A stretch of DNA of 64,000 bases from Symsagittifera roscoffensis (lineage: Eukaryota; Xenacoelomorpha; Acoela; Convolutidae), in contig NW_026970820.1 in assembly GCF_963678635.1 (NCBI RefSeq), positions 1,612,001 to 1,676,000 on the forward strand, written 5' to 3'. Under the pieces are notes generated by a model. It searched no databases and had not been told where the DNA came from. It saw only the letters and a list, made by a program, of their open reading frames with translations. Each line of letters starts with the position of its first letter. Position 1 is the stretch's first letter. The translations under genes and the position numbers were made by a program. Below, one piece after another: positions 21,516 to 34,615 of this stretch.

Positions 21516-23692
21516 CACCCTCAAGGTCACGTGACTTTTTTTTGTTTTTGGTATTTTCTGAAACCAAAAGAGAGCGTGGTCATGCATCGAAATCCTGTGC
21601 TCAAGCAAATACGTGGACTTGTACGCATTCCCATTCGCAATGCGCCCTTCGGGCGAAAATGCCAATGCATAATTAATTTTGCCAGGTGAAAATTTTTTAA
21701 AGAAAAATTCTGATGAATTTTAACTTAAACTACCACCAAAAAACGCAAAGTTTTCAAAGTGTGAAATAATCAAGTTTTTGCTAATACTGGGCATGCAGAG
21801 AGACTGATTTCGGCAAAAATAAAATGGAAAATGAAGGAAATGGAAAGAAAAAAATTGTTCAAAATAAGAACGCATTATCAAAAACTTATTTGATCTCCGC
21901 TAATGTCATAATTCCGATCAGGCTGATTTCAGATTTTAAGCGTAGGGTTTACAGTTACGGCTGCTCTCTCTACAGGTCCCAGAGGGACCGAGTGAGCATC
22001 CTACCTCGATCCAGGATAACGAATAGTTGTTTTTAGTTTTTCACAATTTTTTTTTCACTAATGCTTGTTTTCACTTCCTCATTAGAAGCTGTATAAATTT
22101 TTAGAAAAACTGATTTTAATAATCAATGCTTCCAAGAACAACTGATGTTAGGCGGTTACAAATGCGGTTGGTGAAAAGTAGTAAGGGATAATGATGAGAA
22201 AAATTGCAAGTAAAATTGTAAATCGGGAGAAATGAATCAGTTTTTTTTTAGTTTTCCTCGCACTACCCACTGTGATTAAATAATGAAGATTCATGTTCTA
22301 GCCGTTAATAACAATTTGGCAGAAAAAACATCAATATGATGTAAAATGTTTTAAAAAAGAGAAAAATTTAAAAATTATGTTTTTTTTTTAAAATCAAAAA
22401 ATTTGTAATTTTCAAAATTGAAAAAAAGTGAAAATTAATTGCATATTACGATTCAGCGTACCCAACTTAGTGGGTCTAGCATTTTAAATTACCAAAAAAT
22501 GTTGAAAATTGTAGATTTTATGAAGTTTTCATTTTGGCTATTTTTCCTTTTCGCCTCCACTTAAGGCACCTTTGAGCCAACTTGAGAAACTGGAACCTAA
22601 ACAAGCTATACACATAGTCTGAATGAGCCATTTTCAGCGTGATAACACCCCTGGAAGAAAAAAAACTGCAGAAAAGAAAGGGAATTTTGAACTTTAACCT
22701 TTTTTCTTCTTCAAATGGCGATACTTAGAATAATTTTTCAGATGAAAAGTTCAAAAAAAATCAAAAAATTCAAATTTTGAAAAATAAGTAAAAAAATCTC
22801 ATCAGTCTGTTTATTGGAGTCTTCGAGATTTTGGGAGACCTTATCTGGCGGGTAACAACAAGTGGGTCACTTATTTTAAAATTTTGAGAAAGGTCAAAAA
22901 AACCTGTTTTTACGATTTTTTAGACAGAAATCCGAAAGCAATATCTTGGCTTAAAACAAAAATGAGGGCCTAAAAATAGTACAAACAGTACTCCCACATA
23001 AAGTACATTAGGTTGGAAACAAAAAATTGACTCTGATTCAAAAATCGTTTTTTAACTTTATTTCTGAACAAAAAATTGTAAAAAAATCAAAAACTTAAAA
23101 ATTTTTTGAAAAAAATGATTGTTTCGAAAAAGTGCCAATTTTCAGCTGAAACTTTTCATTTTAGCTAAAAAAGCCAGAGCAAGGCCCTTTAAGCTCAAAT
23201 AAGTTAATTAAGCAAATTATTTTCAAGTTTTTTCGTTAAAGGCTTTTATTTTGAAAAAGTATTCAAAAATGGGTAAAAAAAAGTCAAAAAAATCAATTTT
23301 CTCAGATTCAAAAACCTCCACCACCATGATGATTAGTTCGCTAGATAGGACTGCTGAAACCAATTTAGACGTATTTTCATAAATATATCAAAATTTTTAC
23401 TTATTTTTGAGAATTAAGCAAAATAAAAACTTTTCCCAAATTGGGCAAAAAGCCCAAATTAGCCCAAACACCTGTTAAAAATTGTTGGGTCAAAAAATCA
23501 CAAAAGGAAACCCCTATTCATTTGACATTTTAGGGCCGCATGCAAAAAATTAGACCATTCTAACCTGACAATTTCGAGAATCGACTTTTTTGCAAAATTT
23601 CTCTATAGTCCATTTGAGGGATATTACTTGTACCGGTGGGGGCCCCTACCCCACCTCAAAAAATTTTGTAATGCTGGAACGCGGCCACCTAG
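21516..23692 (+). repeat. Module 11, class A with internal deletion, alpha tail
   Basis: GTCACGTGAC lies at 21526-21535. The h1 right arm is shortened (CGCCC/GGGCG, 21643-21655). h2 is at 21962-21998 with CTCTCTC in the left arm. The core is at 23538-23543 and h3 at 23635-23655. Its closest relative is module 25: both have ACAGTTACGG and the changed h1. About 40 bp is missing near 22207 relative to module 25, including the T-rich stretch between CAAATGAATTT and GTAAATCGGG. The 14-bp palindrome is altered (TTTTCAGATGAAAA). A D module follows. Confidence 0.93.
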
Positions 23693-23775
23693 TTGTCACT
23701 GTGGCCCCGCTGTATTCTTGAATTTTGAGGAGAAGGTTCCGCGGGGGGCGGAGCAGGGGAACGCTTAACGCACTC

Positions 23776-23809
23776 GCAAAAGGAGCACCCTTCGGGTGCT
23801 CTTTTTTGC
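23776..23809. other. Terminator-like hairpin with TTCG loop, module 12
   Basis: GAGCACCC and GGGTGCTC pair around TTC, extended by AAAA/TTTT and GC/GC with one bulge. It resembles a bacterial intrinsic terminator, but lies in a repetitive array without genes. I read it as a structural element of class D heads, about 85 nt into the module. Confidence 0.7.
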
Positions 23810-24000
23810 TCGAAAGTTTTCTGAAACGGTATCTGATGAACTTTGTAAGGTGTCACAAAAGCAACAACTCAAAACATTCTGTATGTGATTAGAAAAGGTC
23901 AAAAAAGATTTCTCATACTTTCAATGACTGAATCTACACCTGATCAGTCTCTAGAGAACTCTAAACCAAAGTAACTTATGTTTTTCAGTGATTCATGAAG

Positions 24001-24040
24001 AGGACCGTTCCAACGAAAACAAGTTTTCGGAAACAGTCCT
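24001..24040. other. Long hairpin, module 12
   Basis: AGGACCGTTCC and GGAAACAGTCCT flank inner arms CGAAAAC/GTTTTCG. Two C-A mismatches interrupt the outer stem; module 19 has T-A at both places. Confidence 0.65.
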
Positions 24041-24189
24041 CAAATTTTAGTTCGAGCCCATTGTCAAGTACGTGAACTTTCAATTGTGAATTATAGCTGA
24101 ATTGGACTTGGAATTTGTCCCAAAAAGGTTAAGTTTGTCTCAAATTGATTAGAAGCAAAAGAAAAAAATTATATTTTTTTTATTTGGAA

Positions 24190-25178
24190 AAAAAAAGTTG
24201 AGTCAGAAACGTGAAAAACCCCTTTTTTCAAGATTCATAAAAAGTAACTCCAATTGGCTTAAATCACTAGGCTACAAAATATGAACCTGTTCAGAATGGT
24301 TTTCATGACCAAAGCCGTAAAATTTCGATATTTAGAGAAAAGGCAAAAAAAACATCTTTTTGGTTAACTCAAAAAGGTAGATAAATCGGGTAAAGTCGTC
24401 TTCAAACCTATAGGATCGAAAAGTGATCTATATAGGGTATATATGTAGTGTCCTTGTTAGGTAGCATGCAAAAAAAATAGAACAGTTTTGTTGGCCACTT
24501 CCGATATTAATACTTTTTTTTCGAAATTTGGCCATTTTTATTTGTAGTAAAATAGTAGTAAAATAGCCGAGAAAAAAAAATTGTAAAAACCACAATTTTT
24601 ATCCAATTTTGACGTTTAAATACCCAATACCTACTAAAATGTCTATGGCAAGCTCAAATATGCCATCAAAAATCATTTTTTCTCACTTTTTAAAATTTTA
24701 GTTTTTTTGATATACAATGTTGAGTCAGAAACGTGAAAAAACTATTTTTTTTAAAAAGTCAAATTAAAGTGTTCCAATCAATTTGTTTCACTGAAACACA
24801 CTTTATGAACCTGTTCAGAATGGGTTTGTGGGTTAAAGCCGGAAACCTTACCTATTTTGAGAAAATTGGAAAAAACACCTTTTTAGTTACAAAAAAACCA
24901 TCATTTTTGTTGCAGTTTTTGAAAAAACTCAAATTTTTGAGAAAAAATTTTTTTCTCAAACCTTTATATTTAGGCTCCCCAAACAGTCTACTTTCATCCA
25001 TTCTCTGTCAATATACCCCATTTTTTGAACCAAAACAGAGTTAAAAGGTGATTTTTATCAAAAAACGTGTTTTTTACCATTTTTGCCCCCCATTTCCCTC
25101 TATAAGTCAACACATAACAAAATTTTGGCAAAACGGGGCAAAAGTGTATCCTTAGAATTTCAATACGGGGCTGCATGC
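24190..25178 (+). repeat. Subrepeats in module 12
   Basis: Cores at 24464 and 25173 are 709 apart because the second copy is followed by a ~270-bp D-specific insert (CCATCATTTTTGTTGC to TATAAGTCAACACATAAC). TGAGTCAG lies near 24196 and 24721. Confidence 0.75.
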
Positions 25179-25263
25179 AAAAAATTAGGGAATTCTGACC
25201 TCCAGTTTTCGAGATCGTCTGTTTTTTCCAGGTTCCATTACGGTAGAGGTTTTACCAATGACC

Positions 25264-25286
25264 GGCCGGGGCCCCAACCCCTGGCC
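25264..25286. other. h3 tail hairpin, module 12 (class D)
   Basis: GGCCGGGG pairs with CCCC and GGCC, with one bulged T on the right side. The stem sequence is unlike every other class, yet fully paired apart from the bulge. Confidence 0.7.
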
Positions 25287-25325
25287 TCCAAAATCATTGA
25301 CGCCGAAGCGCGGACGACCACCTAG

Positions 25326-27622
25326 GGGTGCTTAACCGTCCCCACCCACCCGACCGAAATGAATCATTGACCTCCCATGTGACCCTTTCGCCTTTCTCCG
25401 CTGTTTTTCATTGGGTTGAGTAGTAACGGGAAGTGGTTTGGATTAATCACCTTAAAAAATGATGGAGCAGGTTTTCACTGTGCTATTTAACCTGAGTTTG
25501 ATTTTTAATGAGTTTGATTTTTAATGCGTCTTTTCCCGAAAACCCGGCTTTTAAAAAAATAACTTCACCCGGCTTTTTTTGTATTTGCTTACCACATTTT
25601 CGATCTGGCTCTGGCCAGGACGTTGTTTAGTTAATGTTCTTCCCCGACAATTTTTTCTATAATCAATAATTTTTACGAATGAAAAGAGAGTGCCAACACC
25701 TCAGCGCTATGCAAAATAGATTATGAAAAGGAACAACTTGCCTTTATTTTGTTTATTTTTGATTGTCGTAACGGATGCTCCTCACATGGGACCTCATGGG
25801 TCCCAGGGAGCATCCCATAAGGATTAAAGCAAAAGTGCAAATTTACCCGTCAATTTGGGTCACTCTTGCGTTTCAACAATCTGTATTTGAAAAAAAAAGA
25901 TTCGAAGAACAGTTCAGGGCCGCATGCAAAAAAATCAGAATAATCTCACGCATGGGTTCCTGAAATTACTTAATTCAGTATGTGTAGGAGCCTTTAACAT
26001 AAAATCCATTCAGAAAAAAGGTAAAACCTACAATTTTTATCCAATTTTGACAATTTACTACTCTATACTCAATAAACTGTCAATGGGGAATTCAAAAATG
26101 CCATCAAAACCCACTTTTTCTCACTTTTGAACTTTTTTGTTCATTTTTGATAAAAAATGTTGAGTCAGAAACGCTTAAAATCAGTTTTTTCCAAAAAGTC
26201 AAAAAAAGTTGTTCCAACCAATTTATTTCACTTAGCCACACTTTATGAACCTCTTCAGAATGGTTTTCATAACCATAGCCGTAAAATCTCATATTTAGAG
26301 AAAAGGCGAAATAACACCGTTTTGGTTATATCAAAAAAATGGAAAAACCAGATAAAGTAGTCTTCAAACCTTTAGGATCAAAATGTGACCTCAGTAAGGT
26401 ATGATTGCAGTGTCAATTTAGGGTCGCATGCAAAATTATAGAACATTTTTGCGAGCCAACTATGAGAAAGAGACTTTTTTTTCGGAATTTGGCTATTAGT
26501 ATTTGTAGTAATATAGTAGTAAGTGGCCACAGAAAAAAACTTGTAAAAACCAAAATTTTTAACCAATTTTGATAATTTAAAACTCAATACCTACTAAATC
26601 GACTATGGCAAGCTCAAAAAAGCCATCGAAACTCACTTTTTCTCACTTTGGAACAATTTTATTTTTTTGATAAAAAATGTTGAGTCAGAAACGTGAAAAA
26701 TCATTTTTTTTCAAAAAGTCAAAAAAAGTTGGTCCAATTGATACAATTCACTGAGCCGAACTTTATGAACCTGTTTAGAATGGTTTTCATGACCAAAGAC
26801 AAAAAATTTATCCATTTTGAGAAAAGTCGAAAAAACACCTTTTTCGTTAACGCTAAAAAGTGGAAAAAGTGGGAAAAATGGTCTTAAAAATAAAACCAAG
26901 GAAAAGTGGCATTAACAAACTGCCATTATCTCGTCAATTCTTGGCCGCATGCAAAAAATTGTGAAGATTAAACGAGTCTTTACTGAGGACGAAACTTTTT
27001 TTTAGGAATTTGCCTATTAGTATTTGTAAAAGTATAGTAGTAACTGACAATAGGAAAAAAATTCGTAAAAACCACAATTTTTAACCAATTTTGATAATTT
27101 AAAACTCAATACCTACTAAATCGACTATGGCAAGCTCAAATAAGCCATCGAAACTCACTTTTTCTCACTTTGGAACAAATTTATTTTTTTGATAAAAAAT
27201 GTTGAGTCAGAAACGTGAAAAATCATTTTTTTTCAGAAAGTCAAAAAAAGTTGTTCCAATCGATACATTTCACTGAGCCACACTTTATGAACCTGTTTCG
27301 AAAGGTATTCATGGCAAAAGACGTAAAATTTACCCATTTTGAGAAAAGTCGAAAAAACACGTTTTTGGTTAACGCGAAAAAGTGGAAAAAGTGGGAAAAA
27401 TGGTCTTAAAAACAAAACCATGGAAAAGTGGCACTAACAAATTGTCCTTATCTCGTCAATTCAAGGCCGCATGCAAAAAATTGGAAAGATTGAACCTGAC
27501 GTTTTTGAGAACTCGATTTATTTTCCGAAAAGGACAGGGTATATATTGAAAAAAATTTTTTGCCCGGAAGGGGCCCCTACCCCTTCCTAATCGCTTTTTG
27601 CGCCCGACGCGCGTCCATCTAG
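25326..27622 (+). repeat. Module 13, class C
   Basis: The head GGGTGCTTAACCGTCCCC matches module 8, but the next ~450 nt are clearly diverged. After h2 the two copies are nearly the same to the end. h2 lies at 25773-25815; its left arm has CTCCTCAC and its inner loop TCAT. Cores are at 25922-25927, 26426-26431, 26947-26952 and 27469-27474. h3 is at 27566-27587 and GACGCGCGTC at 27606-27615. Another C module follows. Confidence 0.93.
25922..27474 (+). repeat. Three subrepeats in module 13
   Basis: Cores GCATGC at 25922, 26426, 26947 and 27469 give spacings of 504, 521 and 522. Copies align one-to-one with those of module 8. Confidence 0.83.
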
Positions 27623-28218
27623 TGGTGCTTAACCGTCCCCACCCACCCGACCTGTGTTTTTTACCCGTGCACTTGATCAATCGGGCTGCAATCACTGTTT
27701 CCTGTTCGATTGAGTAGTAAGGGGAAGCGGTTTGGGATAATCAAATTTCTTACAAAATTGATGAAGCAGGTTTTCACTGAGCTAGCTATCGAAGTTGGGT
27801 AAAGTACCTTTTATATCTGAAAGGCCTTCTCGCAAAAACCCCAATAAAGCTAAAGTTTACCCATTTTTTCTGTGTTTGCTTGCCACGTTTTTGATCTGGC
27901 TCTGGTCATGACGGTGTTTAACTTATAGTCTTCCCCGACATTTTTTCTACAATCAATTTTTTATAGAGTGAAAGGAGAGTGCCAACACAACAGCTCTGTA
28001 CAAAGTAGTGTAAGAAAAATGAACAACTTGAATCTATTTTTTTTCTCTTTGATTGTTGTTACGGATGCTCCCCACATGGGACCACATGGGTCCCAGGGAG
28101 CATCCCATAAGGATTAAAGCAAAAGAGCAACAATTATTTAACCGTCAATTAGGGTCACTCTTGCGGTTCAACAATCTGTAATTGAAAAAAAAAATGATTC
28201 AAAGAACAGTTCACGGCC

Positions 28219-29782
28219 GCATGCAAAATATAAGAACAATCTCTCGCATGAGTTCCTGAAATTACTTAATTAAAAAAAAAATATTCAGTACGTGTAGGAG
28301 CCTTTAACATAAAATCCATTCAGAAAAAAGTAAAAACTACAATTTTTATCCAATTTTGACAATTTACTACTCTATACTCAATAAATTGTCAATGGGGAAT
28401 TCAAATATGCCATCAAAACTCACTTTTTCTCACTTTTGAACTTTTTGTTCATTTTTGATAAAAAATGTTGAGTCAGAAACGCTTAAAATCATTTTTTTCC
28501 AAAAAGTCAAAACAGGTTGTTTCAACCAATTTATTTCACTGAGCCACATTTTAGGAACCTCTTCAGAATGGTGTTCATTACCATAGCCGTAAAAATCCCA
28601 TATTTAGAGAAAAGGCGAAATAACACCTTTTTGGTCATTCAAAAAAATCGAAAAACCGGATAAAGTGGTCTTCAATCCTTTAGGGGCAAAATGTGACCTC
28701 AATAAGGTATGATTGCAGTGTCAATTTAGGGTCGCATGCAAAATTATAGAACAGTTTTAAGAGCCAACTATGAGAAAGAGACTTTTTTTCGGAATTTGGC
28801 TTTTAGTATTTGTAGTAATTTATTAGTAAGTGGCCACAGAAAAACACTTCTAAAAACCACAATTTATAAGCATTTTTGATAAATTACTACTCTATACCTA
28901 CGAAATCGACTATGGCAAGCTCAAATATGCCATCAAACCTCACTTTTTCTCATTTTTGAACAATTTTATTTTTTTGAAAAAAAAATGTTGAGTCAGAAAC
29001 GTTAAAAATCATTTTTTTTTCAAAAAGTCAAAGAAAGCTGGTCAATCGATTCAAATCACTAAGCTGAACTTCATCAACCTGTTTAGAATGGTTTTCATGA
29101 CCAAAGACGTAAAATTTACCCATTTTGAGAAAAGTCGAAAAAACACATTTTTGGTTAACGCTAAAAAGTGGAAAAAGTGGGAAAAGTGGTCTTAAAATTA
29201 AAACCATGGAAAAGTGGCATTAACAAACTGCCATTATCTCGTCAATTCATGGCCGCATGCAAAAAATTGGAAAGATTAAACGAGTCGTTACTGAGGACGA
29301 GACTTTTTTTTAGGAATTTGGCTATTAGTATTTGTAGTAATATAGTAGTAACTGACAATAGGAAAAAAATTCGTAAAAACCACAATTTTCAACCAATTTT
29401 GATAGTTTAATACTCTATACCTACTAAATCGACTATGGCAAGCTCAAATAAGCCATCGAAACTCACTTTTTCTCACTTTTGAACAATTTTATTTTTTTGA
29501 CAAAAAATGTTGAGTCAGAAACGTTAAAAATCATTTTTTTTCAAAAAGTCAAAAAAAATTGGTCCAATCGATACAATTCACTCAGCTACACTTTATGAAC
29601 CTGTTTAGAATGGTTTTCATGACCAAAGACTTTAAATTTACCCATCTTGAGAAAAGTCCAAAAAACACCTTTTTAGTTAACGCAAAAAAGTGGAAAAAGT
29701 GGGAAAAATGGTCTTCAAAATGAAACCATCGAAAAGTGGCATTAACAAACTGCCATTATTTCGTCAATTCAGACCCGCATGC
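28219..29782 (+). repeat. Three subrepeats in module 14
   Basis: Cores GCATGC at 28219, 28734, 29255 and 29777 give spacings of 515, 521 and 522. Each copy has TGAGTCAGAAACG. Confidence 0.83.
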
Positions 29783-29873
29783 AAAAAATTAGGAAGTTCT
29801 GACGAAACGTTTCGGAGAACGTGAAAGTTTTCAGCAAAAAGGTATATGTATATTTTTTATAGTACTTCTGCAC

Positions 29874-29895
29874 GGGAGGGGCCCCTACCCCTCCC
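29874..29895. other. h3 tail hairpin, module 14 variant
   Basis: GGGAGGGG pairs with CCCCTCCC. Compared with the other C units, one A has become G on the left and one T has become C on the right at the pairing position, a compensatory change. Confidence 0.75.
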
Positions 29896-29928
29896 TAATT
29901 GCTTTTTTTGCTACACGCGACCATCTAG

Positions 29929-32136
29929 CACCCTCAAGGTCACGTGACTTATTTTTTTTTTGGTATTTTCTGAAACCAAAACAATAAGGTCATGCGCCAA
30001 TATCATGGCCTCAAGCAAAGACGTCGGACTCGACGCATTCACATTAGCCTTGCGCCCTTCGGGCGCAAATGCCAATGCTCAATTAATTTTGCCACGTGAA
30101 AAAATTTTTAAGGAAAAATTCTGATAAAATTTAACTTAAACTACCACGAAAGAACGCAAAGATTTCAAAGTGTGAAACTATCAAGTTTTTGCTAATACCG
30201 GGCATGCAGTGAGACTGATTTCGGCAAAAATAAAATGAAAATTGAAGGAAATGGAAAGAAAAAAATTGTTCAAAAAAGAACGCAACATCAAAAACTTATT
30301 TGATGTCCGCTAATGTCATAATTCCGATCAGGCTGATTTCAGATTTTAAGCGCAGAGTTTACGGTTACGGCTGCTCCCTCTACAGGTCCCAGAGGGACCG
30401 AGTGAGCATCCTACCTCGATCCAGGATAACGGACAGTTGTTTTTAATGTTTCACAAATTTTTTTTCACTAATGCTTGTTTTCAATTCCTCATGAGAAGCT
30501 GTATAAATTTTTTTAAAAAATGATTTTTTTTATCAATGCTTCCAAGAACAACTGATGTTAGGCGGTTACAAATGCGGTTGGTGAAAACTAAAAAGGGATA
30601 ATGATGAGAAAAATTGTAAGTTTTCAAATGAATTTAAAAACAGTTTTTTTTCTTTTTTCTTTTGTAAATCGGGAGAAATGAATCAGTTTTTTTAAGTTTT
30701 CCTCGCACCACCCACTGTTCATAAGTCATGAAGATTCCTGTTCTAGCCGTTTATAAAACTTTGGCAGAAAAAACATCAGAATGATGTAAAATGTTTTAAA
30801 AAAAATAAAAATTTAAAAATTATGTTTAAAAAAAAAATCAAAAACTTGTAATTTTCAAAATTGAAAAAAAGTTAAAATTAATTGCATATTACGATTCAGC
30901 GTACCCAACTTAGTGGGTCTAGCATTTTAAATTACCAAAAAATGTTGAAAATTGTAGATTTTATGAAGTTTTCATTTTGTCTATTTTTCCTTGTCGCCTC
31001 CACTTGAGGCACCTTTGAGCCAACTTGAGAAACTGGAACGTAAACAAGCTGCACAGATGGTCAAAGTGAGCCATTTTCAGCGTGATAACACGCCTGGAAG
31101 AAAAAAAACTCCAGAAAAGAAAGAAAATTATGAACTTTAACCTTTTTTCTTCTTCAAATGGCGATACTTAGAATAATTTTTCAGCTGAAAAGTTCAAAAA
31201 AAATCAAAAAATTCAAATTTTGAAAAAATTTATAAAAAAATCTCATCAGTCTGTTTATTGGAGTCTTCGAGGTTTTGAGAGACCTCATCTGGCGGCTAAC
31301 AACAAGTGGATCACTTATTTTAAAATTTTGAGAAAGGTCAAAAAAACATGTTTTTTTGATTTTTTTGACAGAATTCCGAAAGCAATATCTTGGCTAAAAA
31401 CAAGATTGAGGGCCTAAAATTAGTACAAACAGTACTCCCACATAAGGTACATTAGGTTGGAAACAAAAAATTTACTCTGACTCAAAAATCGTTTTTTAAC
31501 TTTATTTCTGAACAAGAAATTGAAAAGAAATGAAAAACTTAAAAATTTTTTGAAAAAAAAGATTGTTTTGAAAAAGTGCCAATTTTTAGCTGAAACTTTT
31601 CATTTTAGCTAATAAAGCCAGAGCAATGCCCTTTAAGCTCAAATAAATTAATTATGCAAATTATTTTGAAGTTTTTTCGTTAAAGCCTTTTATTTTGAAA
31701 AAGTATTCAAAAATGGGTAAAAAAAAGTCAAAAAAATCAATTTTCTCCGATTCAAAAATCTCCACTACCATGATGATTAGTTCGTTAGACAGGACTGCTA
31801 AGATCAATTTAGACGTATTTTCATAAGTATATCAAAATTTTTATTTATTTTTGAGAATTAAGCAAAATAAAAACTTTTCCCAAATTGGGCAAAAAGCCCA
31901 AATTAGCCCAAACACCTGTTAAAAATTGTTGGGTCAAAAAATCACAAAAGGAAACCCCTATTCGTTTGCCATTTTAGGGCCGCATGCAAAAAATTAGACC
32001 AATCTAACCTGACAATTTCGAGAATCGACTTTTTTGCAAAATTTCTCTATAGTCCATTTGAGGGATATTACTTGTTCCGGTGGGGGCCCCTACCCCACCT
32101 CAAAAAATTTTGTAATGCTGGAACGCGGCCACCTAG
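29929..32136 (+). repeat. Module 15, class A, H1 head, alpha tail
   Basis: This is a close relative of modules 4, 6 and 21. GTCACGTGAC lies at 29939-29948, h1 at 30050-30068, h2 at 30372-30408, core GCATGC at 31982-31987 and h3 at 32079-32099. The base string before h3 is TTGTTCCGG instead of TTGTACCGG, which leaves the stem intact. It is flanked by C upstream and B downstream. Confidence 0.94.
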
Positions 32137-34615
32137 CCGGTCAGGTCTGCGTCCCACCCGCCCTCCGTGACTAATCTTGCATCCGAGAAATATCATTTGT
32201 TTCACCTTTACCCCATCTCAGGTCAGTTACTCTTGAAAAAAGTCCTACTTGAAACGTTCGCATTCACTTTGCCCCCTACGGGCGCAATGGTGAAGCCCAT
32301 TTTTTCTTCTCACTGAACATCTTCTCCGAACAGTTCACATATAAAATTACTATGGTTTTATCTGAAATTTGCCGTGTCCAGCTGCGACTCCGACTTTTTT
32401 CACGTCACTGGTGTTCCAACAACAGGACCACATGAGATTCCCATTCAGATACTGTCTCAATTTTGAAAATACTGATTTGATTTTTTTTTGCCGTTTTTCG
32501 CAAAATAAACTAATTACATCATTCGAATTTAAAAAAAATTCCGAAAAACACTTAAAGATAGCAAGACATTATTGTGACTGTCGTCTATATCTGTTCTCTT
32601 TGTTGGAGGTCAATGATGCTCCCTAAGTGGGACCACAAGGGTCCCAGGGAGCATCAGTAAAGGGTTTGAATAGTATGCCAATTTTGATTAAGACAAAATC
32701 TTTGGCCAATTGTGTTTTTTTTTCACAGTCCCTTATCCACTGCAAATGTAAAGACTAATTTTTGTTTGAAGTTTTAAAAAATATTAATAGCCTTTTCATT
32801 TGTGATGACTCGTATCACTCATAAATCAATGGAAGACTCTGACTAACCTTCTCAAGCATGGAAATACATCAAAAAGAAAAAACGATTCTGGTTATTTCAG
32901 ACTGCCTTTTTTTGTTAAATTTCAGATAGATTTTGAAAACTCTTTCTTCAAATTGTATGTCTGCCGAAAAAGAACAAAAATTACAAACTGAAACCATTTT
33001 GGTTAAATTAAGGCTCTTCACCCACCAAACCCGAAATTGCGAAGCTGAAACGAACACTCGACAGCCCATTTTATAAGGTTCGTTTTATTTTTTCAAAACA
33101 TGTGTCATATATTTTCAAAAGCAATTTATTAAAGTTTCATTTTTTACCAGAAAAGTAAGTCCGAAAAAAAACAGATTTTTAAATACTGTCAAAAAATAAG
33201 GTGGCAAGTAGTTTTACCAATGGAATCATAGTATATGATTAGGTTCAAAATAGTTTTCATAACCATTGACTAGACGCTTACTCAATTTGAGAAATGTCCT
33301 CAATAACTTTTTTGGAAACATAAAAAACGGATAATGGAAAAGTTTTCTTCAAACTTATAGAAAAGAATTTTATGAGAAAAACCATTGCTAATATCACGTG
33401 TAAATTACGAGAATAGATTCAGGCCACATGCACAAATTCAGCAAAAGCACTCAAGCAATTTTGAGAACGAAACAATTGTTCCAGAAATTGACAAAGTAGT
33501 ATATACACCAATTTTACCATAAATCGTCAAAATAAAAAAATCGCAAAAACTACAAATTTTATCCAATTTTGACTTTTAAATACTCTATACCGACTAAATT
33601 GACTATGCTAAGCTCGAATCAACCATCAGAAACCATTTTTAATCGTTCTGCATTTTTTAAGTTTTTTTCCATCAAAAAGTTGAGTCAGAAATGGGAAAAA
33701 GGTTTTTTTTTCAGAAAAACAAAAAAAGTTGTTCAAAATCAACTAAAAATATAAGCCATTATTTTTGAACCTGCTCAGAATGGTTCTGGTGACCGAAGCC
33801 GTAAAAAGTACCCAATTCGAGGAAATTCGAAAAAACTCTTTTTTCAGCACTTTGAAAAAGTGGAAAAATGTAAAAAATAGTCTTCAAACAAATAGGATGA
33901 AAAAGTAATCAGTAAAAGCATCGATGCCGTGTCAAATGAGGATCGCATGCCAATTTTTGAAACAATCCAACGGGTTTTTTTTAAGAACGAAACCATTTTT
34001 TGACAATTTAAGTAGTAGTATTTACACTAATTAGTACAATATATGGTCAAAATTCAAAAAAACAAAAAACTGCAATTTTTATCCAATTTTGACCTTCAAA
34101 TACTCTATACCCACTAAATTGACTATCGGGAGCTCGAATCAACCATCAAAAACCACTTTTAATCACTTTCAAAATTTTTTATTTTTTAAATCAAAATGTT
34201 GAGTCAGAAATAGGAAAAAACATTTTTTTTCAAAAAGTCAAAAAAAGTTGTCCCAATTGAATAAACTCACTAAGCCACACTCTATGAACCTGTTCAGAAG
34301 GGTTTTCATGACCAAAGCCGTAAAAAGTACCCAATTTGAGAAACTTCGAAAAATCACCTTTTAGTTAACTCAAAAAAGTGGAAAAATCGGGTAAAATGGG
34401 CTTCAAACCAATAGGATCGAAAAGTGACCTTTATAAGATATGATTGCCGTGTCAAATTAGGGCCGCATGCAAAAAATTAGAAAAATTCAACGAAAGGTTT
34501 TTGAGAACTCGACAAATTTGGTCGTTTTGTTAAAGGTTAAATTTTAGAAATTTTTTGTCCGGAAGGGGCCCCTTCCCCTTCCTAAATGCTTTTTATGCTA
34601 CACGCGACCATCTAG
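32137..34615 (+). repeat. Module 16, class B (first of three in a row)
   Basis: The head is CCGG-TCAGGTCTGCG. h1 lies at 32269-32287 and h2 at 32615-32655 with perfect GATGCTCCC/GGGAGCATC outer arms. The first core is ACATGC at 33426-33431, then GCATGC at 33945-33950 and 34465-34470. h3 is at 34561-34582. This copy is very similar to modules 5, 17 and 18. An 85-codon frame at 32369-32626 runs into h2 and is not supported as a gene. Confidence 0.94.
32920..34470 (+). repeat. Subrepeats in module 16
   Basis: Cores ACATGC at 33426 and GCATGC at 33945 and 34465 give spacings of 519 and 520. The first copy is the diverged type, as in module 5. Confidence 0.8.

Larger units (their letters stand above)
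23693..25325 (+). repeat. Module 12, class D
   Basis: The head is TTG then TCACTGTGGCCCCGC, followed by a G/C-rich stretch to about 23765. There GGCCCCGC can pair with GCGGGG, and TTCC with GGAA. A terminator-like hairpin lies at 23776-23809 and a long hairpin at 24001-24040. Subrepeat marker TGAGTCAG occurs near 24196 and 24721, with cores at 24464-24469 and 25173-25178. About 270 bp before the last core is D-specific. h3 at 25264-25286 is GGCCGGGG/CCCC-T-GGCC. The body matches module 24, but the last 111 nt are different. Confidence 0.92.
27623..29928 (+). repeat. Module 14, class C with a distinct tail
   Basis: The head is TGGTGCTTAACCGTCCCC, with T in place of the first G seen in the other two C copies. 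h2 lies at 28063-28105 with full-length arms. Cores are at 28219-28224, 28734-28739, 29255-29260 and 29777-29782. The tail differs from the other C units: h3 is GGGAGGGG/CCCCTCCC at 29874-29895, and the final bases GCTACACGCGACCATCTAG match class B tails. This suggests a mixed C body and B-like terminus. Confidence 0.93.

Noticed and set aside
23776-23809. Bacterial intrinsic terminator
   Set aside because: The GC stem with TTCG loop and T run looks like one, but there is no gene to terminate. The A run on the other side makes it symmetrical and the rest of the array is not bacterial in character. Kept as a structural hairpin.
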